In this document: one piece after another, positions 12,801-24,721 of the stretch
How the letters are laid out: the number at the start of each line of letters is the position of its first letter
Numbering within the stretch: the stretch's first letter is position 1
Source of the DNA: Sanderia malayensis
Lineage: Eukaryota > Cnidaria > Scyphozoa > Semaeostomeae > Pelagiidae
Assembly (NCBI GenBank): GCA_013076295.1
Contig: RQOL01000616.1
Coordinates: 3,376,392 to 3,440,391, forward strand
DNA: 64,000 nucleotides
Direction of reading: 5' to 3'
Notes under the pieces: model-generated
The model's input: only the letters and a program-made list of their open reading frames with translations
Databases searched by the model: none
What the model was told of the DNA's origin: nothing
Position numbers and translations under genes: made by a program

Positions 12801-15800
12801 AGTTTTGATTCTGTAATGGTATGTTTTTTTGTTTTATTGCAAATTAAAGGATTGCTCTGAATGGTATATGGTATTTCACAATCTGCTTCGAAATTACGGA
12901 GATATGAGTGGATTTTTAGTTAGAGTTGCAATTTACAAGGAGAGTTATATGTAACAAGTTCATTATTATGTTTCAGTCATCGCGGCGTTATAGTGAATCA
13001 CTGGATGGAGAAACAGATCCCAGGGTGTTTGAAGCAGTTTCAAGCAAAAATTACACGTCCGTTTCTTCTGTAAGTTAATCACTTTTCAGAAAGTAGTTGT
13101 AGTAAGTGGTATTTCATGACTTTATCGAATTTACAGGACCCAAATAATATTAGCATACTTGTCACATTGATTGGTCATTCCTGTTAAAATATTTGTTAAA
13201 ATATTCGTATTATTGTTATTATCATTATTATCCAGTCATGTTTTATACCGATTCATCCTGTGTTTCTCTCCGTAGATAATTCAAAGATTTTGCGATCTGT
13301 GTTTGTCAAAAGACAAGAAACAGAACAGAAAGCACGAACAGTCTCTTCTAAGAAACATGGGTGCGTACAGTGTCGTACTGGATTTGCTTCAGATCCCCTT
13401 TGAAAAGGTAGTAGAAGCAGTGCATTATCAACATATCATTAATACGTTAGTATTTAATCATGTGTAGAAGTTGAATTTCCTTTCTCTTTTATAGTCTGAT
13501 GTAAGAATGAGAGAAATCATGGAACTGGCGCACAAGTTTCTTCAGAACTTTTGTTATTGCAACCCTCAAAACCAGGCATTGATGCAAAAATACGTTGATC
13601 GTTTTCTTGCTAATGATATTGGGGTAATTGCGAATTGAGTCCAGCTTCTTCGCTAATTTTCAATTCATCCATTCATAAGTACCCTCGAGGATAATACATT
13701 TGTTGTTCTTATTTCTTTAGTTACTAGAGGCTGATACAATTCGTTACATCTACATGGAGAACATTGCTTTGTGCAATGTGGTATCAGAATCATTTATTCA
13801 GCAAATCGTCCATGCGATCGAATCGGGTGGCAAGCATGTGAAATATCTGCAGCTACTGCAAACATTGTTGAAAGCAGAAGGACAACTCATCAGGAAAACA
13901 CAGGACATAATCATGGCAGAGGTTCAATTATATACTCTATTTTTTACTACACGTTTCTTGCTTGTCTTTGCTAAATCTTGCTCTCCCAGCATTCTTTTTT
14001 TCTTATGAGACAAGAATCCTCTCTGTTACTCTTCTAATGACGATTTCATCATTGATTCACAGCTTGCAAGTGTTGGCGAAGACGTTCTTGTATTCTACAA
14101 CGACCATTCATCGTTTGCTAATCTACTCGAGATGATGCAGTCGGAAAGAGAACGAATCGGTCCTGATAGTCCATTGAATTATCACATCCACCTTGTCACG
14201 CTCCTTGCCTGCTGTACCGAAGGAAAAAATGTCTACACTGAAATAAAATGCCACAGCCTACTGCCTCTTGATGACATTGTCAGGATTGTCACACATCCAG
14301 ATTGTATTCCAGAGGTATGTCATTGCATTATTCTTCCAAGCTTTCTATTGTCTGATACACACAGGTAGCTACGTGTTTGGTGCGTATGTTATTCAGATCT
14401 AATGCTCTGTGTTTTCTTCCAAGGTTAAGTCGGCCTACATTAACTTCTTGAATCATTGTTATGTTGATACTGAAGTCGAGATGAAGGAGATTTATAACAG
14501 CCAGCATATATGGACGCTATTCGACGAGTTTATGGTTGATATGGCCAAGGTAACATGCTTCGGTTTATCAATGATGAATGCTTACAGTTCCCTACAGTAT
14601 CCTTCAATCTTTAACTGGATTGAATCGATGTCAATGATTAATGCTTACAGTTGTCTACAGTAACCTTCAATCTTTAAACGGATTGAACCAATTTGTTCAT
14701 AAGCGCAAGGTCTTGTTTCAGGTTGTCAATACAACACATAACAGGCAGCATGCTGATATATTGCTTGAAGAATTTGTTACAAATGCTGTACCGAGCATAT
14801 TGACAAACTTCTTCAATTCTCCATTCTCAGAGACTATTACTACAATCAAGGTTCTTGTTTTTCTTTTTTAATTCTTTTTGAAAATCGTTTCTTATATTCA
14901 ATGCACCTAGTTTTCCAGTCCGCTCGTGATAGCTTTTGATGAAATGCCACCACTGATTATATTGATAATTAATCTACTTCTTATTGTTATCAAGGCAAGA
15001 CAACCAATATTCGTCCGATTGCTGTCTGGTTTATATCGTCTTTCTCAGTGCGTTTGGATATCAGGAAAACAGAAGTTTCAAGTCGAGAGTTGTATTAAGA
15101 TTTTAGCTGGAATTGGTAGGTGTACAAAAGTCGTTTGCATAACACTTGCGTTAACATTTTATATTATTTTCTTGAATCCCCAAATTGCACGAGCTCGAAT
15201 TTTATATTTGCAGCGAAAACACGAGGCATTGGCATTCCGAATGACTTGGAAACTGAGATTCATGCAGTTTTGAATAGATCCAAACTTGTTTTAAAACATA
15301 CGCGACATTGGATGAGTCATAAGCAAAGAAAGGAATCAGTGGTCATAACTGTCTCAAAGGATTACAGAAGCATCATCGAAGGACTTCAGGTGATTGGCTA
15401 TTCTTGCAAGCACCACAATGCACTTTATACAAATGCAATTTATCAAATCGACTTGCAGACTGCAAAGTCAACCAATCTAATGTTCCTATTAACATATTAT
15501 TATCTTGTTTGTAGGATATCGTCGCTCTGCTCGAAGACCAGCTACGTCCACTTGTTGAAGCTGAATCTACAGTTTTGATTGACGTTATATACAAAGCACA
15601 CATGCTTTTCTCTACGTATTCTGACAATAGAATTAAGGCGGCTAACGGTGGCTTCATCTCCAAGTAAGCGTGGCTCCGAGGAGCTCTAACAATATTTCAT
15701 TCAAAAGGAATTAGCATTGCGTTATATGAAAGGCAAAGCTTGCGTTTGTCGAGGGTGCATTTGTCATGTTGTGTTAATGTTTATATGCATTTTGCAGATT

Positions 15801-18800
15801 AATACAGCACACTAGGTTAATGACCAAAGAAAATGAAGCATTGTGCATACGCATTCTGCAGGTGTTGCAGCAGACATTAGAATGCGATTCACATTTTGAA
15901 GACAAGGTAATCAAATTCTGCTTTAATTATTTTCGAGAATGCTTTCAAGTGAAAGTGACCCATTTTTTCACAAAACCTGATCGATTTAATCGATTTATTT
16001 TTTTCATAGGCAAACAAACTTCGCACAGTTTTGCTGTCAAGATACTTTGGTCACCACGACTTGAACGTCATCAATAAAATGAACGATTTGTCACCTAAAC
16101 CTGCTCAGAGTCAAGCCATAAAGCATTCCCAATCTGGCAGCGACCAAAGTTCTGACGTTGTACGCCTTCGGTCAGGCGTATCTTTACCCGAACTGCAATG
16201 CATGCTGGATGAAAACGGTGCCACTGACCTCGTTGTGGATTTGATCATTGGAGAACCAAATCACAGTGTTTTCCTCGAATGTCTACATCTCGCAATTGCC
16301 TTACTAGAAGGTGGAAATGAAAATGTTCAGGTTAGTGACGATTCTTTTATCTAGGTCCGTATAATCAATGATAGTTTTCTATATGACTGGGCCTTGAATC
16401 TGATGTCTTCCAGATTAAGCATTAACCCGACTGCTTGAATCAAATTGGAATTCTCTCTGAAACCATGCTTTGTAGATTTTCTCTCATTTCTTTCCCCCCA
16501 GAAATCATTTCATCGACGTTTCTTGTTGGCAAAGACCGAGACATTTTTTCGCTGCCTGTACGACCAGATAATGGACGCACAGGAAGAGATCAAAGCTACC
16601 CTAACAGTTGTTACGCCAGAAAGCCAACCACGGAAAAGCGACAATGAAAAGGAGGGTACCCCAAAGAACATATTCGCAAAAAAAGAACCAACAATGTTGG
16701 CCCAATCCGAAGACAAAGAAACTGCCCCTTTACTGGGTATCTATTGCAAACAAATGATCTCTCTCTTTTATTGTATATTCAATATTTTTGTTTATTTTTA
16801 GTCTAGATTGATTATTAGAGTGGATTGTAGAAGGGAGACCTGTCTTTGCTCACGGAAGACAAACGGATGGAGAAAAGTTGTCATCAGCGTTTGAGACCAT
16901 TTTTCGTCCTGATAATGATGTTGATATAGAACGAATAACCTGTTTCTCTTAGGACTGATGATTGGTTTGACAGACGAAATAAAGGAGCAGATGAGTGATG
17001 CTGCATCGCAAACAAACAAGGCCTATTTAGCAGTGAGGAAAGGTCGAGAAGTGCACGCTTCAGAGAGATCTAGCTTTCTTGATGGTTCTGCAAAAACAGC
17101 ATCGGAGACGAGAATGATGACCCAAGAAGTTGTGTGCATGCAACCGATACTCCGCTTTTTGCAACTTCTTTGCGAAAATCACAACTCAGATTTACAGGTA
17201 GGATTTTCGGAGCTATTACACCTTAAAACTATTTACCCTTATCGAGCTATAAATGCTAATAAAACAATTGTTACACATCTACAATTATTGCTAATAAAAC
17301 ACCTTGAATGGGTACATGTTTCGCATCCTGGGTATTTCTACTATAATTTCATACCCCTGTTAAATATCAGCTTAGCTTAATGCCATTTCATTGCAGACGT
17401 TTCTCCGCAAACAAGACAACAAGACAAACTACAATTTGGTATCAGAGACGCTGGCTTTCTTAGATTGCATATGTGGCAGCACAACAGGAGGACTTGGTCT
17501 CCTTGGTCTCTACATCAATGAAAACAACGTGTCATTGATCAACCAATGTTTGTGCTCCCTTACAGAGTATTGTCAGGGCCCTTGCCATGAAAATCAGGTA
17601 TTATACATCACAAATACCCTTATTTCCTTTACTGCTATATCAGCTCCACATTCTTGTCAAACCGTTGATAACTCTTCTTGCTGTAGAATGCGATTGTAAG
17701 CCACGAGTCGAATGGATTAGATATCATCATTGCTTTGGTTTTAAATGACATAAGCCCGCTGAGCAAGACAAGAATGGACCTCGTTATGGAGCTGAAGGTA
17801 ATAGCTACTTTTCTAACGAGTGTCATGAGCAAGTTTGTAAGATTTGTGGGGTAACTTGAAGAGTTAATTTAATCCTGTAAGCCCTACAGTGCTCATGTAA
17901 TTATTGGGAATTTCAAGTCACATTTCATGACATTTGTCACCCTATGATGCAGGCATGAATTATGATGGAATGAGATATATTAACACGGTTAGACCGATTC
18001 AGCCGTTTGCAATGTTAAATATCATTCTTATTACAATATTTTATTTGAGTCATTGCAGGAAATATGATATATGTTATGGTCAATCTGTCTTTATGTGTTA
18101 TAGAATAATGCATCGAAACTGCTTCTGGCTGTGATGGAAAGCAGACATGACAGTGAGAATGCTGAGAAGATATTGTACAACATGAGCACGTCGATGCTTG
18201 TAAGTATTCAATAGTCTCTGGTACTCCTGATCTGCTTAGAGGTCTTGTCGAGATCATGCATACAGCATGCAAATGAAGAGCATTGCTGCCTCTGAAAGGT
18301 ATCAATATATGAACATGATTTTCATTCAGGTTGATGTTTGCAAGCAAGCATACAGACAAGAGGAAGTTGACACAGCTGTTAATAGTGAGGTTTCCTCAAG
18401 AGATGTTGGACATAACATTTACATATTGGCACACCAGGTATTAGCATTTCAGTGGTATCAATCTAATGACAGTAACATTACTTTGCACAACAACCATGGC
18501 ATTGGTTTTTAGCCTGGTTTTTTTTTTAAATTTCGAATTAATTCCTTTTGGAAAAAATGACTCACAAGGAGTCGAATTATATTAAATAGGTCCTACTGAT
18601 CACGTTGAGACAATTCCCAGCTCTCTAGGAGTAATGGTTCGTTGACCCAGATTTTCCGCGGATAGCTTTTTGAACATTCTATCATGCATGAAGTAGGTAC
18701 TGAAAAAGTCAAATTTTGAAATAGACTGAAAAATGACTCACAAGGAGTCGAATTATGCTAAATAGGTCCTACTGATCACGTTGAGACACTTCCCAGCTCT

Positions 18801-21800
18801 CTAGGAGTAGTGGTTCAAATTTCGTTGGACCCAGATCGCCCGCGGATACCTATTTAAACATCCTATCATACATGAAGTAGGTACTGAAAAAGTCAAATTT
18901 TGAAATAGACTGAAAAATGACTCACAAGGAGTCGAATTATGCTAAATAGGTCCCACTGATCACGTTGAGACACTTCCCAGCTCTCTAGGAGTAGTGGTTC
19001 AAATTTTGGCGGACCCAGATTGCCCGCGGATAGCTATTTAAACTTTCTATCTCAACTTTTGAAAATGTCTCTCTGTGATCTTTTCAGCAGCCCTCAGCGA
19101 CCCTCAACGAGTATATGGAAACCAGGCTTTAGTGACAAGGTATTGTTTCAGCAGTATTATTAATCAAAGTGTCATTTTATTCTAGTTATCAAAGCACAAC
19201 AAAGAGCTGGCATCGTTGTTGAAAATAGAACATGCTCCCGAAGGACATGATGATCACCATCAAATTGATAGTGCGTTGCAATATTACGCAAAACGAACTG
19301 CGCAAATAGAAGTATGTTTTCATGTCTTCTCAGCCATTGTTGCTAATCAGCTGAGGAGTGTATTTTTGCTTTGTTTCGTAAATTTTATGCGGAACCATTT
19401 GTTCATTGTGTTTTGTTTTGTTTCAGATTGTTCGCGAAGATCGTTCTCTAGAGCAGATCGTCTTTCCAGTTCCACCAATTTGTGAGTTTTTAACTGAAAG
19501 CAGTAAATGGAGCGTCTACAACAAAGCGGAAAGAGATGAGAAAAATAGCAAGGTAAAAATTCAGTTCACACACTTTGTTTAGTGTTTTCTTTTCTCTATT
19601 TGCAAAATTCATTTCTCACAATTGCTTTCTTCTGCAAGGTGAGCGATTTCTTCGAGCGATCAGACGAGCTTTACAGAGAAATGCAGTGGCAAAAGCAACT
19701 GAGAGGTATGGGAATTGCGTATTGATGCATGCATTACTTGCATAACGCCTAACGTGCACTATCTGATTTTGTTGTTGCTCCGTGTGAATATTGTGATGAT
19801 TCATTTGCTTGCAGGTCATCAAGTTCTGTTTTGGTGCAGCAGAAATAGAGAAATCTGGAAGCAGATTGCCTTTCATCATGCTTTGATTTTAAACATGCTT
19901 GTGGCTTTTTTCTATCCTTTTTCAAAGGGACCAGGAGGTGTGAACCATTGCATTTTATTGCTTACTGTCGTGGCATTTCCCAGATAGCCCATTGCATTTT
20001 ATAGCTCATTTTCTCTGCTTTCTGATGCTGAGCACCTTGAATGCTTATAAATTCATCGCACAGTATGTGGATTCATGCTGCCATAAAGTTAGGAGGGATA
20101 ATTGTCACTTCCAATTCTATGCATGCTCCCAAACCCGCAGGTCTTTGGTTCCAACAACACCCTAAGACATTCTTCTAGTTACATTCTTCCAGTTACGTTC
20201 ACCGACATTGTTTGGACTTTTTTCAGAGCTTGATGGAAGACTGTCTGCTTTGATTTGGGCTGCTATTGTTGTATCATTTGCTGTTACTTGCACGCTGCCA
20301 AGAATGTCAGGAATACGAACATTAGTCGCTTCCATACTGCTTAGGATGATATTCTCTCTTGGTCTGCAACCGACACTCTGGCTTCTTGGAATAACAACGG
20401 TTTGTTGTGTTTCTCATTAACATCTCATTACATCTGTTTCTTCGCTCCACTTGTATTGTTATGTAACTCAACGTATTAGGGGTCTAATGCAGAACACATT
20501 TCTTGTTACCATTTTTGTTTGTCAACAGACTTTGAACAATGGAATATTTTTGGTCAGTTACGTTGGCAACAAAGGAACATTCAAGAATATCGAACTGAAT
20601 CGAATAATTTCCGATCGAACTCTTCTGTATCACATAGCATTTTTCATTGTCAGTATCCTCGGTTTGTTTGTCCACGAGTTCTTCTACAGTTTCTTGGTAC
20701 GTATCCAACACCAATCAAAAGCTTTGATATTCATTATACCATGAAATACTATACCATCTGACTGAATGACGTGTTAGCAATAAGCATTAAAAACCAAGGT
20801 TATCATTTATGTTTGCTTTAGATGGTGGATGTGTTGCTGAGAGAAGAAACTCTGCTCAATGTTATTCGAAGTGTAACTCGCAATGGTCGTTCAATCTTGG
20901 TCACTGCTCTTCTTGCATTGATTCTCGTTTATTTCTTCTCAATCGTTGGATTCGTCTTCTTCAAGGAAGATTTTCTCATCGAAGCAGAGCCTGTAACAGT
21001 TATTGCAGGTCAGTTCTTCTCTCTCCCACCTTTTTTTAAGAAGTTCCAAGTACAAGGATTTTTGAGCATTTATTCATTAGATCTAGCCTCCAAATCTGTC
21101 TTCAATTCTTGCTATATCCCCAAATGCTTTTTTCTTTTCAGAAGCGCCAGTCAATAAGTCATGCTCCATGATCTCCGGTCTCTGCTCTCCGAACGAAACA
21201 GCCACACAACCCTCGGCAGCCTCAATCGAGGTGGAAAATGCGAGGGAGCGAGCTTGCGACACACTCATCATGTGCATCGTAACGACGTTAAACAAAGGCC
21301 TGCGCAGTGGCGGTGGAATTGGGGATGTATTGCGCAAATCGTCAAGCATGGTATGTCTATTGCTATGATTTTTTTCTGGTGATATGCTGTTTTCAATCAT
21401 GTGTACCCACCCACAACCCAGGCTGGAAGTATTCACATGACTCTGTATTTAATTTCACGATGGGTACACTGCTCCTTTATATACCTTGATATCTCTGTGC
21501 TTGACCACCACTTTGTTTATCCGCATGTTTTATTGTACTGTACAGACTTTGTCATGGTCTGAAAAATCTCTCTTTTAGGATGCCTATTTTGTTCCGAGAG
21601 TCGTTTATGACTTGCTCTTCTTCTTTGTGCTTATCATCATCGTATTGAATCTCATTTTTGGTGTCATCATTGACACCTTTGCTGATCTAAGAAGCGAGAA
21701 ACAAACAAAAGAAGAAGTACTTAAAAATACTTGTTTCATATGTGGTAGGTTATCCACCTTTATTTTCATATATATAGCTCATAGTGTTGTTTATTCTATT

Positions 21801-23061
21801 AGCTTTTACTGAACTTGGAGTTTTCTTTTTACTAAGCTTAGAGTTCTTCTTTTTCTTAATTTTGGAGCACTTCTTTTCAGGTTTGGATCGTTCTTCTTTT
21901 GACAATAAAATTATCACGTTTGAAGACCATATCAACTCAGAGCATAATATGTGGCATTACTTGTATTTCATGGTACTAACCAGAGTCAAGGATCCCACTG
22001 AATTCACTGGACCTGAAAGTTACGTCTTCAAAATGATAGAGGTAAGTACAGATATGCAAATTCCACACAAAGGTCGTTGTATATAACTGGAATTCCTTTC
22101 TAAACATTTGAATGAATTGTTTGTTGTTGTTATTGTCCTGTTGTGTAAACACTGTATGGCAACGCGTCTGGTTTTGCGAATTAGTAGATGCGTCATTGAT
22201 ATCTGTCTCATTATGTATGGAAACCAGGCTTTAGAGAAAGAGCCCAGTCATGCTACAAATGTTTTTCTGCCACGTTGCTCTGCAACGCCCACCTGCTCTT
22301 TTATTCCGGCATTTTGACATAAGTGACTGCAGTTCCTCCTTCCTAACTGCATATTCATGGAATGTTAGCCTTTTGGAATTAATAATTGTTTAAGGGTGAT
22401 TGTGTTTACGGGGCTTGACGTCATTGGGACAATAATTATCAATATCAACAGAGGTCGTGACCTGATCTCATAAGTTTACTCAAACTTGTATGATTATGCA
22501 TTGTATTGTAGCAAACAAATCTGGACTGGTTTCCATATCTTCGATGCATGTCATTATCAGCGGAGGAAACAGAAAATGAACAAAATGAGATCCGTAATTT
22601 GCATTGCCAACTTGAAGCAACTAACACCCTTGTTCTTGTACTCTCGAAACAATTAGCTGAGCTAAGAGATCAGGTAGGTTACGTTAATACCAGGGGGGCA
22701 CCAAAGGAGCGGCAATGGAAACGCACATTGACTTGATGTATGATGCGCATGCAAACGATGTCCACTGCTGCTCCTTTGATGATGCCTGGTTAATGCAGTG
22801 TATGCGATGCTAGCAATACGGCTCTATTGCTTTCAAATTGCTTATTTTTCTTGCACATACAGCTGCACTGGTTCGCTACATATCTCTACTATACTCTACT
22901 GTATATTTATATAGTATGCTTATTTTTCTTTAGTTTATATGTTTGTATGTTCATAGATGATGGAACAGCGCAAGCAAAAACAGAAGCTGGGTTTTCTGGT
23001 TCCCCCACATGCAAGACAAAGCGTTTCAAATGGACCTGCTGCAAGAGACTTGGTCACTTGA
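3821..23061 (+). CDS. ITPR: Inositol 1,4,5-trisphosphate receptor (ER calcium release channel), 58 coding exons
   Basis: Tetrameric ligand-gated calcium channel of the endoplasmic reticulum, opened by IP3 and calcium. Joining 58 exons by GT-AG sites with matching phases gives about 2,737 residues, close to the usual 2,670-2,760. The N-terminus has FLHIGDI and GFISTLG. The ligand-binding core has [15 protein letters not shown] and [15 protein letters not shown], followed by the long regulatory region. The channel has the pore filter GGGIGD near residue 2530, the TCFICG and EHNMWHYL gating-ring motifs, and a C-terminal coiled coil ending in EQRKQKQK. The filter, cysteine pair and overall order favour an IP3 receptor over a ryanodine receptor. 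The ATG at 3821 adds 20 residues; the ATG at 3881 ([12 protein letters not shown]) fits vertebrate N-termini better and may be the true start. No frameshift or missing key motif was seen. Confidence 0.97.
5081..5230. repeat. Foldback (inverted-repeat) element in IP3 receptor intron 2
   Basis: Two arms of about 50-75 bp (roughly 5081-5151 and 5161-5230) are imperfect reverse complements; the core GCCTGTTTCGTGG on the left mirrors CCACGAAACAGGC on the right, separated by about 10 bp. This looks like a small non-autonomous foldback transposon. No coding capacity is present. Confidence 0.65.
6084..6139. repeat. Short near-perfect hairpin in IP3 receptor intron 5
   Basis: Arms at about 6084-6108 and 6114-6139 are reverse complements except for a single mismatch, with a loop of about 5 bases rich in T. 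The stem reads around CAATGTGCCTGTATCG. It may be a remnant palindromic element, or a foldback RNA when transcribed in the intron. Confidence 0.6.
7603..7806. repeat. Hexanucleotide array (TGTAAA/TGTGAA/TATGAA) in IP3 receptor intron 11
   Basis: About 34 consecutive 6-bp units: mostly TGTAAA in the first two thirds, then mixed TGTGAA and TATGAA. The array lies between the donor at 7526 and the acceptor at 7812-7814. Because the period is a multiple of three and lacks stops in most frames, it creates spurious open frames of alternating Cys-Lys or Asn-Val on both strands. Confidence 0.9.
9779..17797 (+). other. ITPR: IP3 receptor central regulatory exons (18-44)
   Basis: Coding exons: 9779-9901, 10013-10108, 10523-10678, 10792-10954, 11138-11261, 11383-11496, 11604-11807, 11930-11981, 12138-12303, 12422-12673, 12780-12818, 12977-13069, 13276-13407, 13495-13623, 13721-13921, 14063-14314, 14424-14549, 14722-14850, 14995-15115, 15214-15389, 15515-15663, 15798-15906, 16010-16330, 16502-16736, 16953-17197, 17397-17597, 17687-17797. 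Recognisable RIH-type blocks include [42 protein letters not shown] and [22 protein letters not shown]. The region encoded at 12540-13069 is a charged, serine-rich insert containing a 39-nt micro-exon and a 93-nt exon, both phase 0 on each side, so skipping either keeps the frame and could give splice variants. Confidence 0.88.
14571..14697. repeat. 63-bp tandem duplication in IP3 receptor intron 34
   Basis: Two adjacent copies start with AATGCTTACAGTT at 14577 and 14640 and share CTACAGTA and CCTTCAATCTTTAA further on. Both lie inside the intron after the exon ending at 14549. Confidence 0.7.
18104..23061 (+). other. ITPR: IP3 receptor transmembrane channel and C-tail exons (45-58)
   Basis: Coding exons: 18104-18199, 18330-18437, 19186-19311, 19427-19552, 19639-19705, 19815-19937, 20227-20399, 20529-20697, 20822-21008, 21142-21350, 21579-21744, 21881-22041, 22512-22673, 22967-23061. 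They encode the hydrophobic segments of the channel, the S4-S5 linker ([20 protein letters not shown]), a luminal loop with cysteines, the pore helix and filter [10 protein letters not shown], the inner helix ([17 protein letters not shown]), the zinc-binding linker with Cys-x-x-Cys and His pair, and a coiled-coil tail. The stop codon is TGA at 23059-23061. Confidence 0.92.
18511..19128. mobile_element. Non-autonomous terminal-inverted-repeat element with three internal ~180-bp repeats
   Basis: The interval begins with AGCCTGGTTT (18511-18520) and ends with its exact reverse complement AAACCAGGCT (19119-19128). Inside are three tandem copies of a roughly 180-bp unit, each starting with ATGACTCACAAGGAGTCG at 18557, 18733 and 18917. 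There is no open frame, so this resembles a MITE with internal repeats. It sits wholly within the IP3 receptor intron between exons ending at 18437 and starting at 19186. A 19-base copy of its right end recurs at 22216-22234 in another intron of the same gene. No clear target-site duplication was found. Confidence 0.6.
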
Positions 23062-24720
23062 AGCATCTATCCTTCAATTAACTTATCTACACACAACAGC
23101 AGTTTTCTAATTGCACAAAAACATAATATGCATTTTTAGGATATAAATTACTTTGCTTGTTGGCTGCCAACGTGTCGTTTGGAAATGGAGATAATTTCAT
23201 GGAGATAATTTCATGGAGATAGTATTTTGCCATTTTCCTTCGTAATTCGGGCATTTAGCAAGGAAGTTGTTATGATAATAGCTAAACGACAGCACATAAA
23301 TTTAGGACACCCGAATAAGCCAACAATTGTTGCTTTGACGATGCATTAGCTAATTTTCTCATTATTGTTGATTTTAAATATGCAGATGATATTGTACCTA
23401 TATGAGCTTTGAGAAAGCACAAAACACCGAGGCGCTGCGTTCATTGTTGTAATATGAAAAGTTTTTTATCCAATTGCCAAAAAGTCAATACGCAGGGCAT
23501 TATCTCGTTAATTGTATTATACAATTTTTCAGCCCTCAATCAAAGTCTATTCTTTGGCTGTTTGCTGCGGCCCCACACCGTGATCCTTTGACGATATTCG
23601 CGTAACTTCTTAATAGCATTTTCTTTAACGTCATACTTTTATAGGGCCCTGGAGAATTGTGCAAATATAAGGTAAATTGTGCTTTAATTTTTTTCACGCG
23701 AAAGGGCCTGACTTTGATGTATGCTTTTTATAACTCACCTGTGTCAATTTGCTGGAAAGACGTGACATTGAGCCAGTGGACCTGTTCGGCAGAATGAAAT
23801 ATGGTACCAATTTCAATTTGAATGGTGACATCCAGGATGTTATAATGGTACGTGCATATCAAAGAAATCGGTAATGAGTAATAAAGAGAATATGCGGAAA
23901 CAATAAGGTAAGAAATCCTCGTTATAATTAACCAATTCGTGACATGTTTTCCAAGAGCAGAGCATAACATTGTCATAGGAAAAAGGTTTCGGATTAAATA
24001 AGGTTACTTTATTGAATTCAAATGGGCAAAATATTCTAAGTGACCAAGTGGTATTATGTGCAACAAACCCTTACTAATATCACAACGATATTTTGTTTTA
24101 TTAAACACAAAAGTGAAGGTCGTCTGGATTTGTCAGGGAAATTTTATGAGAAATTTTTTGAAACAAATTACTAGTAAATTAAGGAGACGGACACATGTAA
24201 AACAGATAATTTTCAAATTAAATAATTAATGATTATTTTGTTAAAAATAACAACTATTGTTCCAGGAAGAAATTCTAAGTGACAGAAAAATGTTTCGTTC
24301 CGACGTCGTGTCAGCGTTGTGTTGTTCTGGCGCTTTTGTGGCACATTTATGTGGTGTGTGAGCAAGAAGCTCAAAATTCAAATTGAACAGCAAAAACACC
24401 ACAAATAGCTTGAAGAGAACACAATCTTTGGGGAATCGACTTCAGAGTTAAATTTACATAGAAAATATTTTTACTCTAAGAAAACAAAATTAAATTCTAG
24501 CAACATTATTACTTGGACTTTAATTTATTTTTTCTACCAAGGTCATAAGCTCAGGGACTGAACTTTTTGGCTCTCAGAGATTTTCGCAATGGATAAAAAC
24601 TTTAAACTACTTTAAATCCTGGGGAATATTTTTTAAATAGATACTGTAAAAAATACATTCCAACAACAAACTAACAAACTGAATTAGTTCAGTTAAGTTA
24701 CAAGAATAAACATTTCGTTT
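23062..24720. other. Intergenic region between IP3 receptor and mitochondrial carrier genes
   Basis: AT-rich, stop-dense sequence holding the 3' untranslated regions of two convergent genes. A TTTATT near 24524 could be the poly(A) signal of the leftward carrier gene. I see no further gene or clear repeat. Confidence 0.5.
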
Positions 24721-24721
24721 T

